From Burkholderia cepacia (GTDB lineage: Bacteria; Pseudomonadota; Gammaproteobacteria; Burkholderiales; Burkholderiaceae): 64,000 nucleotides of DNA. Of this stretch, positions 55,053 to 63,580 are shown one piece after another. Each line of letters opens with the position of its first letter. Within the stretch, counting starts at the first letter, position 1. Below the pieces are notes generated by a model. The model was not told the DNA's origin. It ran no database searches and was given only the letters and a program-made list of their open reading frames with translations. The stretch covers positions 62,001-126,000 of the forward strand of contig NZ_CP013442.1 in the NCBI RefSeq assembly GCF_001718835.1, given 5' to 3'. Position numbers and translations under genes: made by a program.

Positions 55053-57158
55053 TTACCCGTACGGGCGCGGCGCCATGTCGGAAATGGCGGCCATTTCCGG
55101 CACGGGGGCCGGCGCGCTGGCGCGGTTGCCGCCGGTCAGCGCGATCTGCCCGCTGCCGACGATCTCGTTGAGTGGTGCGGGCCTGCCGAGCAGGAAGCCC
55201 TGCGCTTCGTCGCAGCCTTCGTCGGCCAGCAGCACGAGCTGGTCGCGCGTCTCGATGCCTTCGGCCAGGATCGGAATGCCCAGGCTCTTGCCGAGCGCGA
55301 GCACGGCGCGGATGATCGCGCGATCCTGCGGTTTCGCTTCCGCGTCCGCGACGAACGACTGGTCGAGCTTGATGCGGTCAAACGGGAACGAGCGCAGCGT
55401 GTCGAGCGACGAATAGCCGGTACCGAAATCGTCGAGCGCGATGCTCACGCCCAGCGCCTTGATCTGCCGCAGCGTGTCCAGCGCGCGCTCGCGGCCGGCG
55501 AAGATCGTCGATTCGGTCAGCTCCAGCTGCAGGCGCGATGCCGGCAGGCCGGTTGCCTCGAGCACGTCCGCCACGAGCGCCGTCAGGTCCGCATGCATGA
55601 ACTGCACGGCCGATACGTTCACCGCGACCGGATAGGGCGGCTCCCACGTGGCCGCCCGCGCGCATGCCTCGCGCAGCACCCACGCGCCGATCTCCAGGAT
55701 CACGCCGTTTTCCTCGGCGAGCGGTATGAACTCGGCCGGCGGTATCGTGCCGAGCGTCGCATGCTGCCAGCGCAGCAGCGCCTCGTAGCCGCGGACCTCG
55801 CCGGTCGTCAGCGAGGTCTGCACCTGGTAGTGGATGCTCAGCTGGTTGTCGGCCACCGCGCGGCGCAGGTCGGCCGCGAGGCTGCGGCGCGCGCGGACGA
55901 TCAGGTCCATCGCCGGCTCGTAGAAGCAGATCGATTGCGCGACGCTGCCCTTGGCACGGTACATCGCGAGGTCCGCGTTGTTGATGAGGATCGCCTTGGT
56001 GGCGGCGTCGTCCGGGTAGATCGCGACACCGAAGCTCGCGCCCGGCACGACCTCGAAGTCGTCCAGCCTGACCGGCTTGTAGAGCGCCGGCTCGAGCCGC
56101 TCGAGCAGGTCCATCAGGTGCGTGTCGTCGCCCATCCGGCAAAGTGCCGCGAATTCGTCGCCGCCGATGCGGGCGACGAATTCACCTTCGCGCAGCAGGT
56201 TCGACATGCGCCGCGCGAGGATGCGCAGCACCTCGTCGCCGGCGTGGTGGCCGCGCAGGTCGTTGATTTCCTTGAAGCGGTTCAGGTCGATGCCGATCAG
56301 CGCGAGTTTCGTGCCCTGCGCTTGCGCCAGCGCGATTTCGAGGTCCAGCCGCTCGTTGAAGCTCGCCCGGTTCGGCAGGCCGGTCAGCATGTCGCTCAGT
56401 GCCAGCCGTCGCAGGTGCTCGAGCGATTCGGCCCGCACGTCGCTGTCGATCACGTAGCTCACGAGCCCCGTGCAGACGATCACGAGCGACGTGCCCGCGA
56501 CCGCCAGCGCCAGCGGACGCAGCGTGTTCAGGTCGGTCCACGCGCCGTCGAGCATCAGCGGCGTGATGCGCAGCGCCGACATCCCGGTGAAATGCAGCGC
56601 GAGGATCGCGAGCGACAGCACGCCGGCCATCTGGTTGACCGCGTGCGGCGACGGCCGCAGCGCGAGGTGCAGCGCGAGCGCCGCGAGGGCCATCGCCAGC
56701 AGCACCGACGCGGACAGGTAGCCGATGTCCCACGACACGATGCCCTCGACCCGCCACGCGAGCATGCCGGTGTAATGCATCAGCACGATCGCGATGCCGA
56801 CGACCGCGCCGCCGAGCGCGGGGGCGGCGGCCTTCGCGGCGCGGAAGGTCGTCAGCGCGAAGCCGACCGTGCTGCCGCCGACCGCGATCAGCAGCGACAC
56901 GAGCGTGAGCGGCAGGTCGAATTGCACGGGCGCGCCGGCATCGAAGCCGAGCATCGCGATGAAGTGCGTGCACCAGATCGCCACGCCGGCCGAAATGGCC
57001 GTCAGCACCTGCCAGCCGAACCGCTGCGTGCCGGAGGTGTTCACCGCGCGCTGGAACAGGCGCGCGGTGACCCACGAGCCGGCCCCGCACAACAGTGCGG
57101 CAAGCAGGACCAGCCAGTGATTGTGCCGATGAACGATGCACCCTAAAACTGTCGCCAA
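55053..57158 (-). CDS. MHYT-GGDEF-EAL cyclic-di-GMP enzyme
   Basis: The protein has 701 residues from a TTG at 57158, where the MHYT domain begins (VLGCIVHRHNHWL). Three MHYT units are visible as CTHFIAMLG, MHYTGMLAW and LHFTGMSAL; MHYT domains are proposed to bind copper and sense O2, CO or NO. A GGDEF domain (intact IGGDEF) and an EAL domain (intact YEALLRWQH, DDFGTGYSSL) follow. Copper-related genes on both sides make the proposed metal sensing notable, but no link is shown. The start is uncertain: an in-frame start at 57377 would add 73 residues that do not look like protein. Confidence 0.87.
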   Translation of the reverse strand: MATVLGCIVHRHNHWLVLLAALLCGAGSWVTARLFQRAVNTSGTQRFGWQVLTAISAGVAIWCTHFIAMLGFDAGAPVQFDLPLTLVSLLIAVGGSTVGFALTTFRAAKAAAPALGGAVVGIAIVLMHYTGMLAWRVEGIVSWDIGYLSASVLLAMALAALALHLALRPSPHAVNQMAGVLSLAILALHFTGMSALRITPLMLDGAWTDLNTLRPLALAVAGTSLVIVCTGLVSYVIDSDVRAESLEHLRRLALSDMLTGLPNRASFNERLDLEIALAQAQGTKLALIGIDLNRFKEINDLRGHHAGDEVLRILARRMSNLLREGEFVARIGGDEFAALCRMGDDTHLMDLLERLEPALYKPVRLDDFEVVPGASFGVAIYPDDAATKAILINNADLAMYRAKGSVAQSICFYEPAMDLIVRARRSLAADLRRAVADNQLSIHYQVQTSLTTGEVRGYEALLRWQHATLGTIPPAEFIPLAEENGVILEIGAWVLREACARAATWEPPYPVAVNVSAVQFMHADLTALVADVLEATGLPASRLQLELTESTIFAGRERALDTLRQIKALGVSIALDDFGTGYSSLDTLRSFPFDRIKLDQSFVADAEAKPQDRAIIRAVLALGKSLGIPILAEGIETRDQLVLLADEGCDEAQGFLLGRPAPLNEIVGSGQIALTGGNRASAPAPVPEMAAISDMAPRPYG

Positions 57159-57402
57159 AACCTTTCTTCCCCTATCCGTCTCGCCGTTTGTTGTCGTATC
57201 GGATCGAAGCGGCGGAGCGACGCCGCTTCGATCCGGAACGCAGTAGAGATATCGGCATGCGATGAATAAACTGAACGCCGCGCGGCGATGCGCAAACGAT
57301 TTCGCGGAATATTTTTTATTGCGAAATAGTGTCGGAACAAGTGGAGGCGGCGGGAAGGGGGCGCGCAGCCATTTCAACTGCTTATCAAGTACGGGCAGCT
57401 AT

Positions 57403-58347
57403 CTAAACCAGACAGGTATTGCCGTTGTCGTCCGAAGTGCCGGAAGGGGGAAACGACGGCTTGGAAAATCTCCATGGTTCTTCCGCAGGCTGCGTCTCCT
57501 GCGACGGCGGATACCAGTCAACCTGGGTTCCCGCCGGCCAGACGACGTTCTTCCACTTCAGCGGGCGTACCAGTCTTGCGTCGTCAATGCGCGTCAGGGT
57601 CCGGCTGTCCCGATTGATCGTGACGCAGCTTCTTTCCAGAAGCGCTCCCCCGGGCCCGATCGGCAGAGGCTTTGCGACCCGGATGTTCAGCGCGCTTTTA
57701 TCGAGCATCGATTCGCTCAGGCGGGCATGCTCGGGGATGACGACGTTGCCCGCGATCCGGTTTCCACGACCGAGGATGCACCCGGAAAAATGGAATGGAA
57801 AGTCGACGTCCAGGTTGTGATTCTGATCGTCGCTCCTGCTGAACTTGATTTCGCCTGTCGCATTGCAGGTCCAGCCGTCAACGACCTGTTCGCCGGTTCC
57901 CGTCAAGCCGATCGAATAAGGCAGCACCGAGTTCATGGCCGTTGCGGTGACGCCCAAAATCTTGACCGGATGAGGAAATTCCGCGTGCTTGAACGAGCTC
58001 AGCTCATAGGCGGCGACGAGATCGAGCCGAGTGCCGACAGGCATGTCGAATGTGTCGATCGTCCGCGCGCGTTCGAGCGTGACATGTCGCTCGGATTCGG
58101 GCGCATTGACCGATCGCGATGCGCCGATACCGGCGATCACCAATACGAGTGTTGGAAGCGATGCGATCAGGAGCAACGGGAATGCGACGACCAGGCCGAC
58201 CTGGAGCTTTGGACGACGCCCGATGCCGCGGCGTAACGGTGCGATGAGTGCGAGGAGAAGCCCGCCGATGACGAGCGCAACCGTTGCGAACAGCGAGACC
58301 AGAATGATGGCCATCTGCCCGTTGGACCATATTGGAACCGCAATCAT
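57403..58347 (-). CDS. Unrecognised membrane-anchored protein
   Basis: The protein has 314 residues. Two hydrophobic segments lie near the N-terminus (about 12-36 and 50-73), followed by a soluble, probably periplasmic domain of about 230 residues rich in beta-type sequence. Three cysteines occur in the soluble part (WTCNATGEI, FSGCILGRG, RSCVTINRD) and one near the C-terminus. I do not recognise the family. An internal ATG 11 codons in is an alternative start. It stands alone, divergent from the tRNA gene. Confidence 0.6.
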   Translation of the reverse strand: MIAVPIWSNGQMAIILVSLFATVALVIGGLLLALIAPLRRGIGRRPKLQVGLVVAFPLLLIASLPTLVLVIAGIGASRSVNAPESERHVTLERARTIDTFDMPVGTRLDLVAAYELSSFKHAEFPHPVKILGVTATAMNSVLPYSIGLTGTGEQVVDGWTCNATGEIKFSRSDDQNHNLDVDFPFHFSGCILGRGNRIAGNVVIPEHARLSESMLDKSALNIRVAKPLPIGPGGALLERSCVTINRDSRTLTRIDDARLVRPLKWKNVVWPAGTQVDWYPPSQETQPAEEPWRFSKPSFPPSGTSDDNGNTCLV

Positions 58348-58425
58348 TTAGATACCTGTGGCTTGCCGATCAGCCGGGAAGTGTATGCCATCTCCAATAT
58401 GGCGCGAGTGATTGGCGAGTTGCGC

Positions 58426-58431
58426 TAAAAT
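58426..58431 (+). promoter_or_regulatory. Possible -10 box upstream of the tRNA
   Basis: TAAAAT is followed by a GC-rich stretch, as in stable-RNA promoters. No good -35 sequence is visible 16-18 bp upstream. About 80 bp separate it from the tRNA. Confidence 0.3.
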
Positions 58432-58509
58432 CGCGTGCTTCCTGCCCTTCGCGCGGTCGCAATTCGAATACGGAAAATCGCGGCCGGCGCAGGGATCGAA
58501 AGGATCCAT

Positions 58510-58581
58510 TCCGGAGTAGCTCAGCGGTAGAGTGCTCGGCTCTGGACCGAGAGGGCGCTGGTTCGAATCCAGCCTCCGGAC
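58510..58581 (+). tRNA. tRNA with CUG anticodon (Gln by anticodon), unusual identity elements
   Basis: A complete cloverleaf folds by hand: acceptor TCCGGAG/CTCCGGA, D stem GCTC/GAGT, anticodon stem CTCGG/CCGAG with loop CTCTGGA (anticodon CTG at 58542-58544), T stem GCTGG/CCAGC with loop TTCGAAT. The anticodon reads the Gln codon CAG. U1-A72 fits tRNA-Gln, but position 73 is C rather than the G preferred by GlnRS, pairs 2-71 and 3-70 are C-G, and CCA is not encoded. It lies 18 bp before the next start codon, so it is probably on the same transcript as that gene. Confidence 0.85.
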
Positions 58582-58599
58582 CCCTCATGGAATGTTGCA

Positions 58600-60933
58600 A
58601 TGACAACAGATCGCCAGCAAGGCGCGAACGCCAGCATCAATCCAGGCTATGCCGCCTTTCAGGTTGCAAAGGCCCTCACGACCTGTGAAGCGCATCCCGA
58701 CCCCGCGGTACGGGAGCGGGCGAAAGAAAGGATGTCGAAATGGGAGGCCGTGCTGAGGAGCGTCCTTGACGGTTCCATCGCGCACGGTTCCAGGGCGCCG
58801 CTGCGATCGATGCCGGCATGGGTGACGCTGGAGGTCGTCACCGGCGGCTTTGCGACCGGCGAATGCGTTGCCGGCGGCCCGTTTCAAGACCATGAGGTGA
58901 GCCTGCTTCGCCGTTTGTCGATGTCGCCGGAGGCCGGCGATCCGGATCGTCGCAAATTGAACGCGCATTTCCTCACCGATCAAGGGATGAGCGAATTGCG
59001 GGACAGGCTGTCTTCGGGGCGCTACGAACTGTCTGTTCCGGAAGAAGGGGCGTTGATGGTCGTGGCGTGGCTGCTGGAACACGGACATTCGGAGGAAGCG
59101 CGCAATCTCGTCGACGAATTGTTGCCGTATTTCGATCGGCTGCGTTTCTATCCGGTCCCGTCAGATCGGCAACGGCGTTCCGGATCGAGCGTTCACCTTC
59201 AGGATGCCGGCAAGACGCTTGCGGATGTCAACGGGATCAGGCCAAACAAACGCATCCTCGCGCAGAAGGAAGCCGTGAACGTCTGGGCGCCGTTGCATGA
59301 CCGCGTCGTCGGCCTGTTTCTCGAAACGGTCGAAGACGGTTGCCCCTGCCGGAAATATCCCGACGGCTGGCAGGCGCGCGCTCGGGCGTTGCTTCGGGAC
59401 CATGCGGCGCTGAAGGCGCGATGTGCCGCGAACGGCAAATACCATCGCGACAAAGGGCATCACGCGCAGCTCCGGGGGCTGCTCGAACGCGCCGCCGCGC
59501 AAGCGGATTCGCTCTGCGCGTGGGAAACCAGACGGGTTCAGTCGATCCTGAACAGCTATATCGCAAAGCGCGGCGCTCCGGGGTCAGCGCGATGCGAAGA
59601 CGCGCGCAGACGACAGATTGAATCGGTCAGCGCTCCGACCTTCCATGAACTCGCAAGCGTGGTCGCCGGGCGGCTGTCCGGTTGCGCCGCGAATGACGCC
59701 CTGGATGACGTTGCGCATCTGGTTCAACCCGTCACGCAAGATGAGGCGTCGTCCAGAGGCTTGCCGGCAGGCACGCCCATTCCCGATTCCATTCGGAGGA
59801 AAGTCGAACGATGCCTGAATGCGCCCATCGGCCTGCTGATTGAACGCGGGTTGATAACCTCGGGCGAAGCGCTCGCCAGAGTCTTGCCGCAGGTGACGGC
59901 GAGCATTCGCGCGGCCGGAATCGCGGATGCGCGTCTGCGCGAGCTCGTGGGAGCGATTTATCAGGCATTTCGGCGCCGTCGCTCAGTCCTGCTTTTCAAT
60001 CTCGAAACCCAGGTCAAATTCGATGAGCTGCCGTGGATTGCCGCGCTCGATCGGTTTCGATGCGAAAGCGCGTCGACCCAGGCCCTGTCGAAACAGGCGC
60101 TCGAGGAAATCGCATCGCTGACGATGGTGTCGTTTCCGCATGTGATCGTGCCCAACAAGCTGTTGCAGGAATTCCGGTCGCTTGCGCAAAGCGCGGGATT
60201 GCAGCTGCCGTTCGTCGACGAGGTCGCAGCCGACATCTTCATGGGGCGATTCTCCGGCACGTTCGTTGACGCAACGCGCATGGCCGCCACTCATCTGGCG
60301 GGATCGCTCTACGCACGCTATTACGACGTCGACTATTCGGAAATAATGCGCGAATCGGAAAACGAACGTCTCGACGACGCCGTTCGACTTCGAATCGCAG
60401 CACCGGCAGGGAGTGGTTTTGCGGAGTATTGCGCCGGCAGGGCCGGGGTTGCGTTGGGAGGCTGGCGCCCCGCCGTCAACGGCATGATCATCGAGCAGCA
60501 GCAGATACTCACCACGCAGAATCTTGCGACGTTGTTCTTCGGCATCGGCCTGGCCGGCTCGCTGAAACACGATCTCGCGGAGATGGCGAAGCGATGTTTC
60601 CGGTGGATCTGCAAGCGGCAGCAAGCGAAGACCGGTCGGTGGCACGGCCGGCTGATCATGGTGAAGAATACCGCCTATGCATGGCGACAGATGGTGTTCT
60701 ACCTTGGCCTGCTCTCGACGCAGGATGTCGCTGGCTTCGTGCAATGGGCCGAGCGGCACCTGGCCGAGCAGCCCGAGAATTTTCGCATCCGATTTCGGCC
60801 GGTGCTTGATGGCCTGGTACAGGTGACGAACGGTCAGCCACTCGGCAGCGGCGCTGTCGATGCGGCAATCGGCCGGCGGTTCCTTGGCTGGTCGGATGCC
60901 ACACACTGGCTGCTCGCCGATACCTCGCAATGA
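58600..60933 (+). CDS. Large protein of unknown function paired with a tRNA gene
   Basis: A 777-residue protein with no signal peptide or membrane segment. It is mainly helical and rich in Ala, Arg and Leu. Features that might be conserved are MPAWVTLEVVTGGFATGE near residue 68, an early DHEVSLLRRL, a CPCRKYPDGW cysteine pair near 248, and PLGSGAVDAAIGRR near the C-terminus. I recognise no catalytic motif. The ATG at 58600 follows the tRNA by 18 bp and lacks a good ribosome site. The frame is uninterrupted, so the gene is under selection or recently acquired. A role in acting on, or being controlled by, the neighbouring tRNA is a hypothesis from position only. Confidence 0.75.
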   Translation: MTTDRQQGANASINPGYAAFQVAKALTTCEAHPDPAVRERAKERMSKWEAVLRSVLDGSIAHGSRAPLRSMPAWVTLEVVTGGFATGECVAGGPFQDHEVSLLRRLSMSPEAGDPDRRKLNAHFLTDQGMSELRDRLSSGRYELSVPEEGALMVVAWLLEHGHSEEARNLVDELLPYFDRLRFYPVPSDRQRRSGSSVHLQDAGKTLADVNGIRPNKRILAQKEAVNVWAPLHDRVVGLFLETVEDGCPCRKYPDGWQARARALLRDHAALKARCAANGKYHRDKGHHAQLRGLLERAAAQADSLCAWETRRVQSILNSYIAKRGAPGSARCEDARRRQIESVSAPTFHELASVVAGRLSGCAANDALDDVAHLVQPVTQDEASSRGLPAGTPIPDSIRRKVERCLNAPIGLLIERGLITSGEALARVLPQVTASIRAAGIADARLRELVGAIYQAFRRRRSVLLFNLETQVKFDELPWIAALDRFRCESASTQALSKQALEEIASLTMVSFPHVIVPNKLLQEFRSLAQSAGLQLPFVDEVAADIFMGRFSGTFVDATRMAATHLAGSLYARYYDVDYSEIMRESENERLDDAVRLRIAAPAGSGFAEYCAGRAGVALGGWRPAVNGMIIEQQQILTTQNLATLFFGIGLAGSLKHDLAEMAKRCFRWICKRQQAKTGRWHGRLIMVKNTAYAWRQMVFYLGLLSTQDVAGFVQWAERHLAEQPENFRIRFRPVLDGLVQVTNGQPLGSGAVDAAIGRRFLGWSDATHWLLADTSQ

Positions 60934-60950
60934 TTGCGCTTTCCGATGGA

Positions 60951-61597
60951 TCAGGCGCCGAGGTGTGCCCCAGGCATAGTGTGGGCGAGCGCGGCAGCGG
61001 CAGACAGAACACAAAGCATCGTGACGGCCTCCATCCTCAGGATGATCAGGAATGAGCCCGCTGAAGCACCGAACCGAATGCGTGGCAGAAAAATCAGGCG
61101 GTTGATCCCGCCCAATGCCACGGCCACGCTGACGTGCATGCGTTTGGCGGCGAGTATGTGTCCCCAGCCGCTGAGTGCGAGCGGCATCAGAGAGCCGCCC
61201 AGCCCGCGATCGGCGTTGTAGATGCCGCTTACGACAACCACCGGCACGGCAACAAGCGCTGCGCGGGACAATCGCACGGCGAACCGGGCGACGACTTCGC
61301 CGGTCGAGTCGGCGAAAAGCATGGGCAGCGCCGATAGTCCACTTGCGGTGACCAGGCCGCCCGCCCGGATTCCCGAATCCCGGCCAGCAGGCCCGTCCAG
61401 ACGATCAGGGCGGCAAGCCCCGTGGACCACGCCGCCCCGAAATGCGTCTGCGCCAGCACCGGAACAATCACCTCGAACACGGCGCCCGCCGTCGACCCGC
61501 TCATCAGCCCCGCCAGACACGCACCCACCGCGCACGCGAACGTTACGTTGGCGACGGCGGCCACCACGATCGATGCGAATGCCGCCGCCGGGTCCAT
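60951..61597 (-). pseudogene. copD: CopD-like copper import protein, frameshifted and shortened
   Basis: The ATG at 61597 overlaps the copC stop (TAATG) and opens a normal CopD N-terminus with about four hydrophobic segments (MDPAAAFASIVVAAVANVTF, later ALIVWTGLLAGIRES). Near 61365-61385 the reading moves to another frame, which continues with GGLVTASGLSALPML, VARFAVRLSRAAL and SGIYNADRG to the stop. Joined, it gives only about 215 residues; usual CopD proteins have about 290. The middle, including the expected His-x-Trp-rich segment, appears missing. It is probably non-functional, unless the shift is a sequencing error. Confidence 0.7.
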
Positions 61598-61971
61598 TAC
61601 TTCACCTTGAACGAATAGTCGCCATGCGTGCGATGTCCATCCGCAGCCACTGCCACCCAATGAACGGTGTAGCGGTCGACGGGCAACGGCGGCAACGCAA
61701 CGCTGATCGACTTCGTGTTGTCGGGGCTGACCTGCGCTTTCGCGGTGTTCATCTGCTTGCCCGCGGAATTGCTGACGGTCAGCGAGCTGAATGCGGGTTC
61801 GAGCGGCCCGTCGAACACGATCGTGACGCTGGCGGGCGCCGGCACTTCGGCGCCCGCCGACGGAGACTGGGTTTGCGGGAACACGTGCGCGAGCGCGGCA
61901 GACGGCATCAGCATGACCGCCGCGATGGTAGCCGCGCCGTAGCTGCGCAGAAGACTGCTGAACCGCTTCAT
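61597..61971 (-). CDS. copC: CopC periplasmic copper-binding protein
   Basis: The protein has 124 residues: a signal peptide ending ALA, then HVFPQTQSPSAGAEVPAPAS, in which the first mature residue is the copper-binding His. The C-terminal DGHRTHGDYSFKVK supplies the other histidines and the typical ending of CopC. It binds Cu(II) in the periplasm and normally works with CopD. Its stop overlaps the copD start; its own start is 2 bp from the end of the outer-membrane protein gene, so the genes form an operon. Confidence 0.92.
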   Translation of the reverse strand: MKRFSSLLRSYGAATIAAVMLMPSAALAHVFPQTQSPSAGAEVPAPASVTIVFDGPLEPAFSSLTVSNSAGKQMNTAKAQVSPDNTKSISVALPPLPVDRYTVHWVAVAADGHRTHGDYSFKVK

Positions 61972-61973
61972 TG

Positions 61974-62882
61974 CTACTCTCCTTTGCCGAAGATCGGTTT
62001 GCCGAGCGAGTTCGGCAATACGTCGTCCAGGAACAGATGGGCCTGCAGCAGCACACCCACACCCGTTCCGCTCGCATGATTGACCGGAATCTGCGCTTCG
62101 ACGCCGAACTGGCCCCAGCGATTTCCCCACATCACGCCGGGATTGATCGTCCCGGTCGTGTGGCCCGAACACGGGCTGGCGGTGCACGTGCTCATTGGAA
62201 ATTCGACCACCGGAATCAGGTTGCTGAACGGCGCCTTGAGCCCGACGTCCTGCACGAAGTTCTGCAGATAAGGCAGGCTGTATTGCACGGTGACGCCCCA
62301 GCTCAACGCATTCGGATCGGCACTGTTCAATGTCAGGCGCGGGCCGACGGTTCCCGTGATCGCCAGCGGCTTCAGGTATTTGAGGCTGTCGGGCAGATCG
62401 CCGAAGCCCTTGCCGAAATAGAGCGTCGGCGTGATCGCCGAGTGCGGATTGGCGATCGAATGCGCCCCGGTCCCGCCCAACTCTGCGCTCGCGCCGACCG
62501 ATGCCATGAACTCGTGCTTTTCGTTCACGTAGAAGCGGTACTTGGCGCCGACCTGCCAGTTGTCGAAACCACGCGCCGAGCCGCCGTTCGGCGCGTTCAG
62601 GTTGACGTAGGTGCCCGTCACGGAAAGCTGGAAACTGGGTGTGATTCGCTTGTCCCATTCGAGCGTCGTCGTATTGGTGTTCTGCTTGTCGCCGTCATCC
62701 GTGCTGGACTGAAGGTGGCCGAATTCGAGGTTCAGCTCGTCACCGACGCCGGGATCGTCGACCGCCATCGTGGCAGGAAATACGCGATTGCCGGCCACCG
62801 CATGGGCCGACGCATCGACTGAAAGGAGGCAAGAAGCGAGCGCGCATAGCGTTACGGCGCCCCGTTTGAGAGTGGTTCGCAT
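61974..62882 (-). CDS. Outer membrane protein of the copper locus
   Basis: The protein has 302 residues. A signal peptide ends at SAHA. The mature chain has alternating strands typical of a beta barrel (QVGAKYRFYVNEKHEFMAS, TLYFGKGFGDL, WGVTVQYSLPYLQNFV) and resembles the MetA-pathway/phenol-degradation outer-membrane family often found beside copC-copD. The start at 62882 has AGGA about seven nt upstream. It is directly followed by copC. A transport or copper-exclusion role is inferred from position. Confidence 0.75.
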   Translation of the reverse strand: MRTTLKRGAVTLCALASCLLSVDASAHAVAGNRVFPATMAVDDPGVGDELNLEFGHLQSSTDDGDKQNTNTTTLEWDKRITPSFQLSVTGTYVNLNAPNGGSARGFDNWQVGAKYRFYVNEKHEFMASVGASAELGGTGAHSIANPHSAITPTLYFGKGFGDLPDSLKYLKPLAITGTVGPRLTLNSADPNALSWGVTVQYSLPYLQNFVQDVGLKAPFSNLIPVVEFPMSTCTASPCSGHTTGTINPGVMWGNRWGQFGVEAQIPVNHASGTGVGVLLQAHLFLDDVLPNSLGKPIFGKGE

Positions 62883-62985
62883 GTTGATGTCCTGGTTGGT
62901 TATCAAGGTGTTGCTGCAACTGGCGCGCGACATCACCGCGATGCCATTCAGTCCGTCGGCATCGCGGGAAAGCCGTCAGCAGGGA

Positions 62986-63405
62986 TCAGGACAATACGGG
63001 TGGGGCGCGCGGCTGCGCGAGAGTCAGAACCGTGTAAGGTCGAAACGCCGCAGCCGCAACCGGCGCTGCAAACCCGGCCGGTTGTGCAGGGATGCCGAAA
63101 GCCGCGTGCGCGCCAGGCAGCATCGGTGTGTGCGCAATCAGGCTGCAATACGGGCATGCGTCGCAGCCCGGCCACGAAGCGGAACCGTGATGGTGCGCGG
63201 CAGCTTCGGCTTGGGCGAGATGAGAGGCTACGGTCGCAGGATGCGCGTGGTGCGAGTGGTGTGCGTGATGAGCATGAAGGGCGTGATGCGCGCCTTCGGC
63301 CGACGCGCCGCGCAGTGTCTGGGATATCGTCGGCGCGACCACGCTCAGCAGGATCGCGAAGATCCCGAGGACAACCCCGATCTTCTGACGGCAACGGCTG
63401 GGCAT
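62986..63405 (-). CDS. DUF2946 histidine-rich protein
   Basis: The protein has 139 residues, with a signal or anchor segment at 8-30 (VVLGIFAILLSVVAPTISQT). It then has a His-rich stretch (about 13 His in 36 residues, HALHAHHAHHSHHAHP) and a CDACPYCSL cysteine cluster. DUF2946 proteins are found next to copper import and TonB receptor genes. The His and Cys content fits metal binding. It lies 103 bp upstream of the outer-membrane protein gene on the same strand. Confidence 0.8.
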   Translation of the reverse strand: MPSRCRQKIGVVLGIFAILLSVVAPTISQTLRGASAEGAHHALHAHHAHHSHHAHPATVASHLAQAEAAAHHHGSASWPGCDACPYCSLIAHTPMLPGAHAAFGIPAQPAGFAAPVAAAAFRPYTVLTLAQPRAPPVLS

Positions 63406-63580
63406 GGCAGACCCACGAGACGTCGATACGAACAGTATGCGGAAAATCCGCGGCGGAATGGTTGAACTTTGCGTTAGGTAAAAACCCGCAAAGCGTCCGA
63501 ATCGGAGACGGCGGCCGCCGGTTGCGGCCGCCAGGCGGCAGGGGTTGTGCTACTGGAGAAAAGGAGGAATCCGGCGCGGC

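Noticed and set aside
58510..58581. tRNA 3' end as an integration site of a mobile island
   Set aside because: I saw no integrase gene nearby and no repeat of the tRNA 3' end elsewhere in the window.
62986..63405. The repetitive His codons as a possible repeat array or CRISPR
   Set aside because: It is a coding His-rich segment of a DUF2946 protein; there are no regular repeats and spacers. No CRISPR array was seen anywhere in the window.
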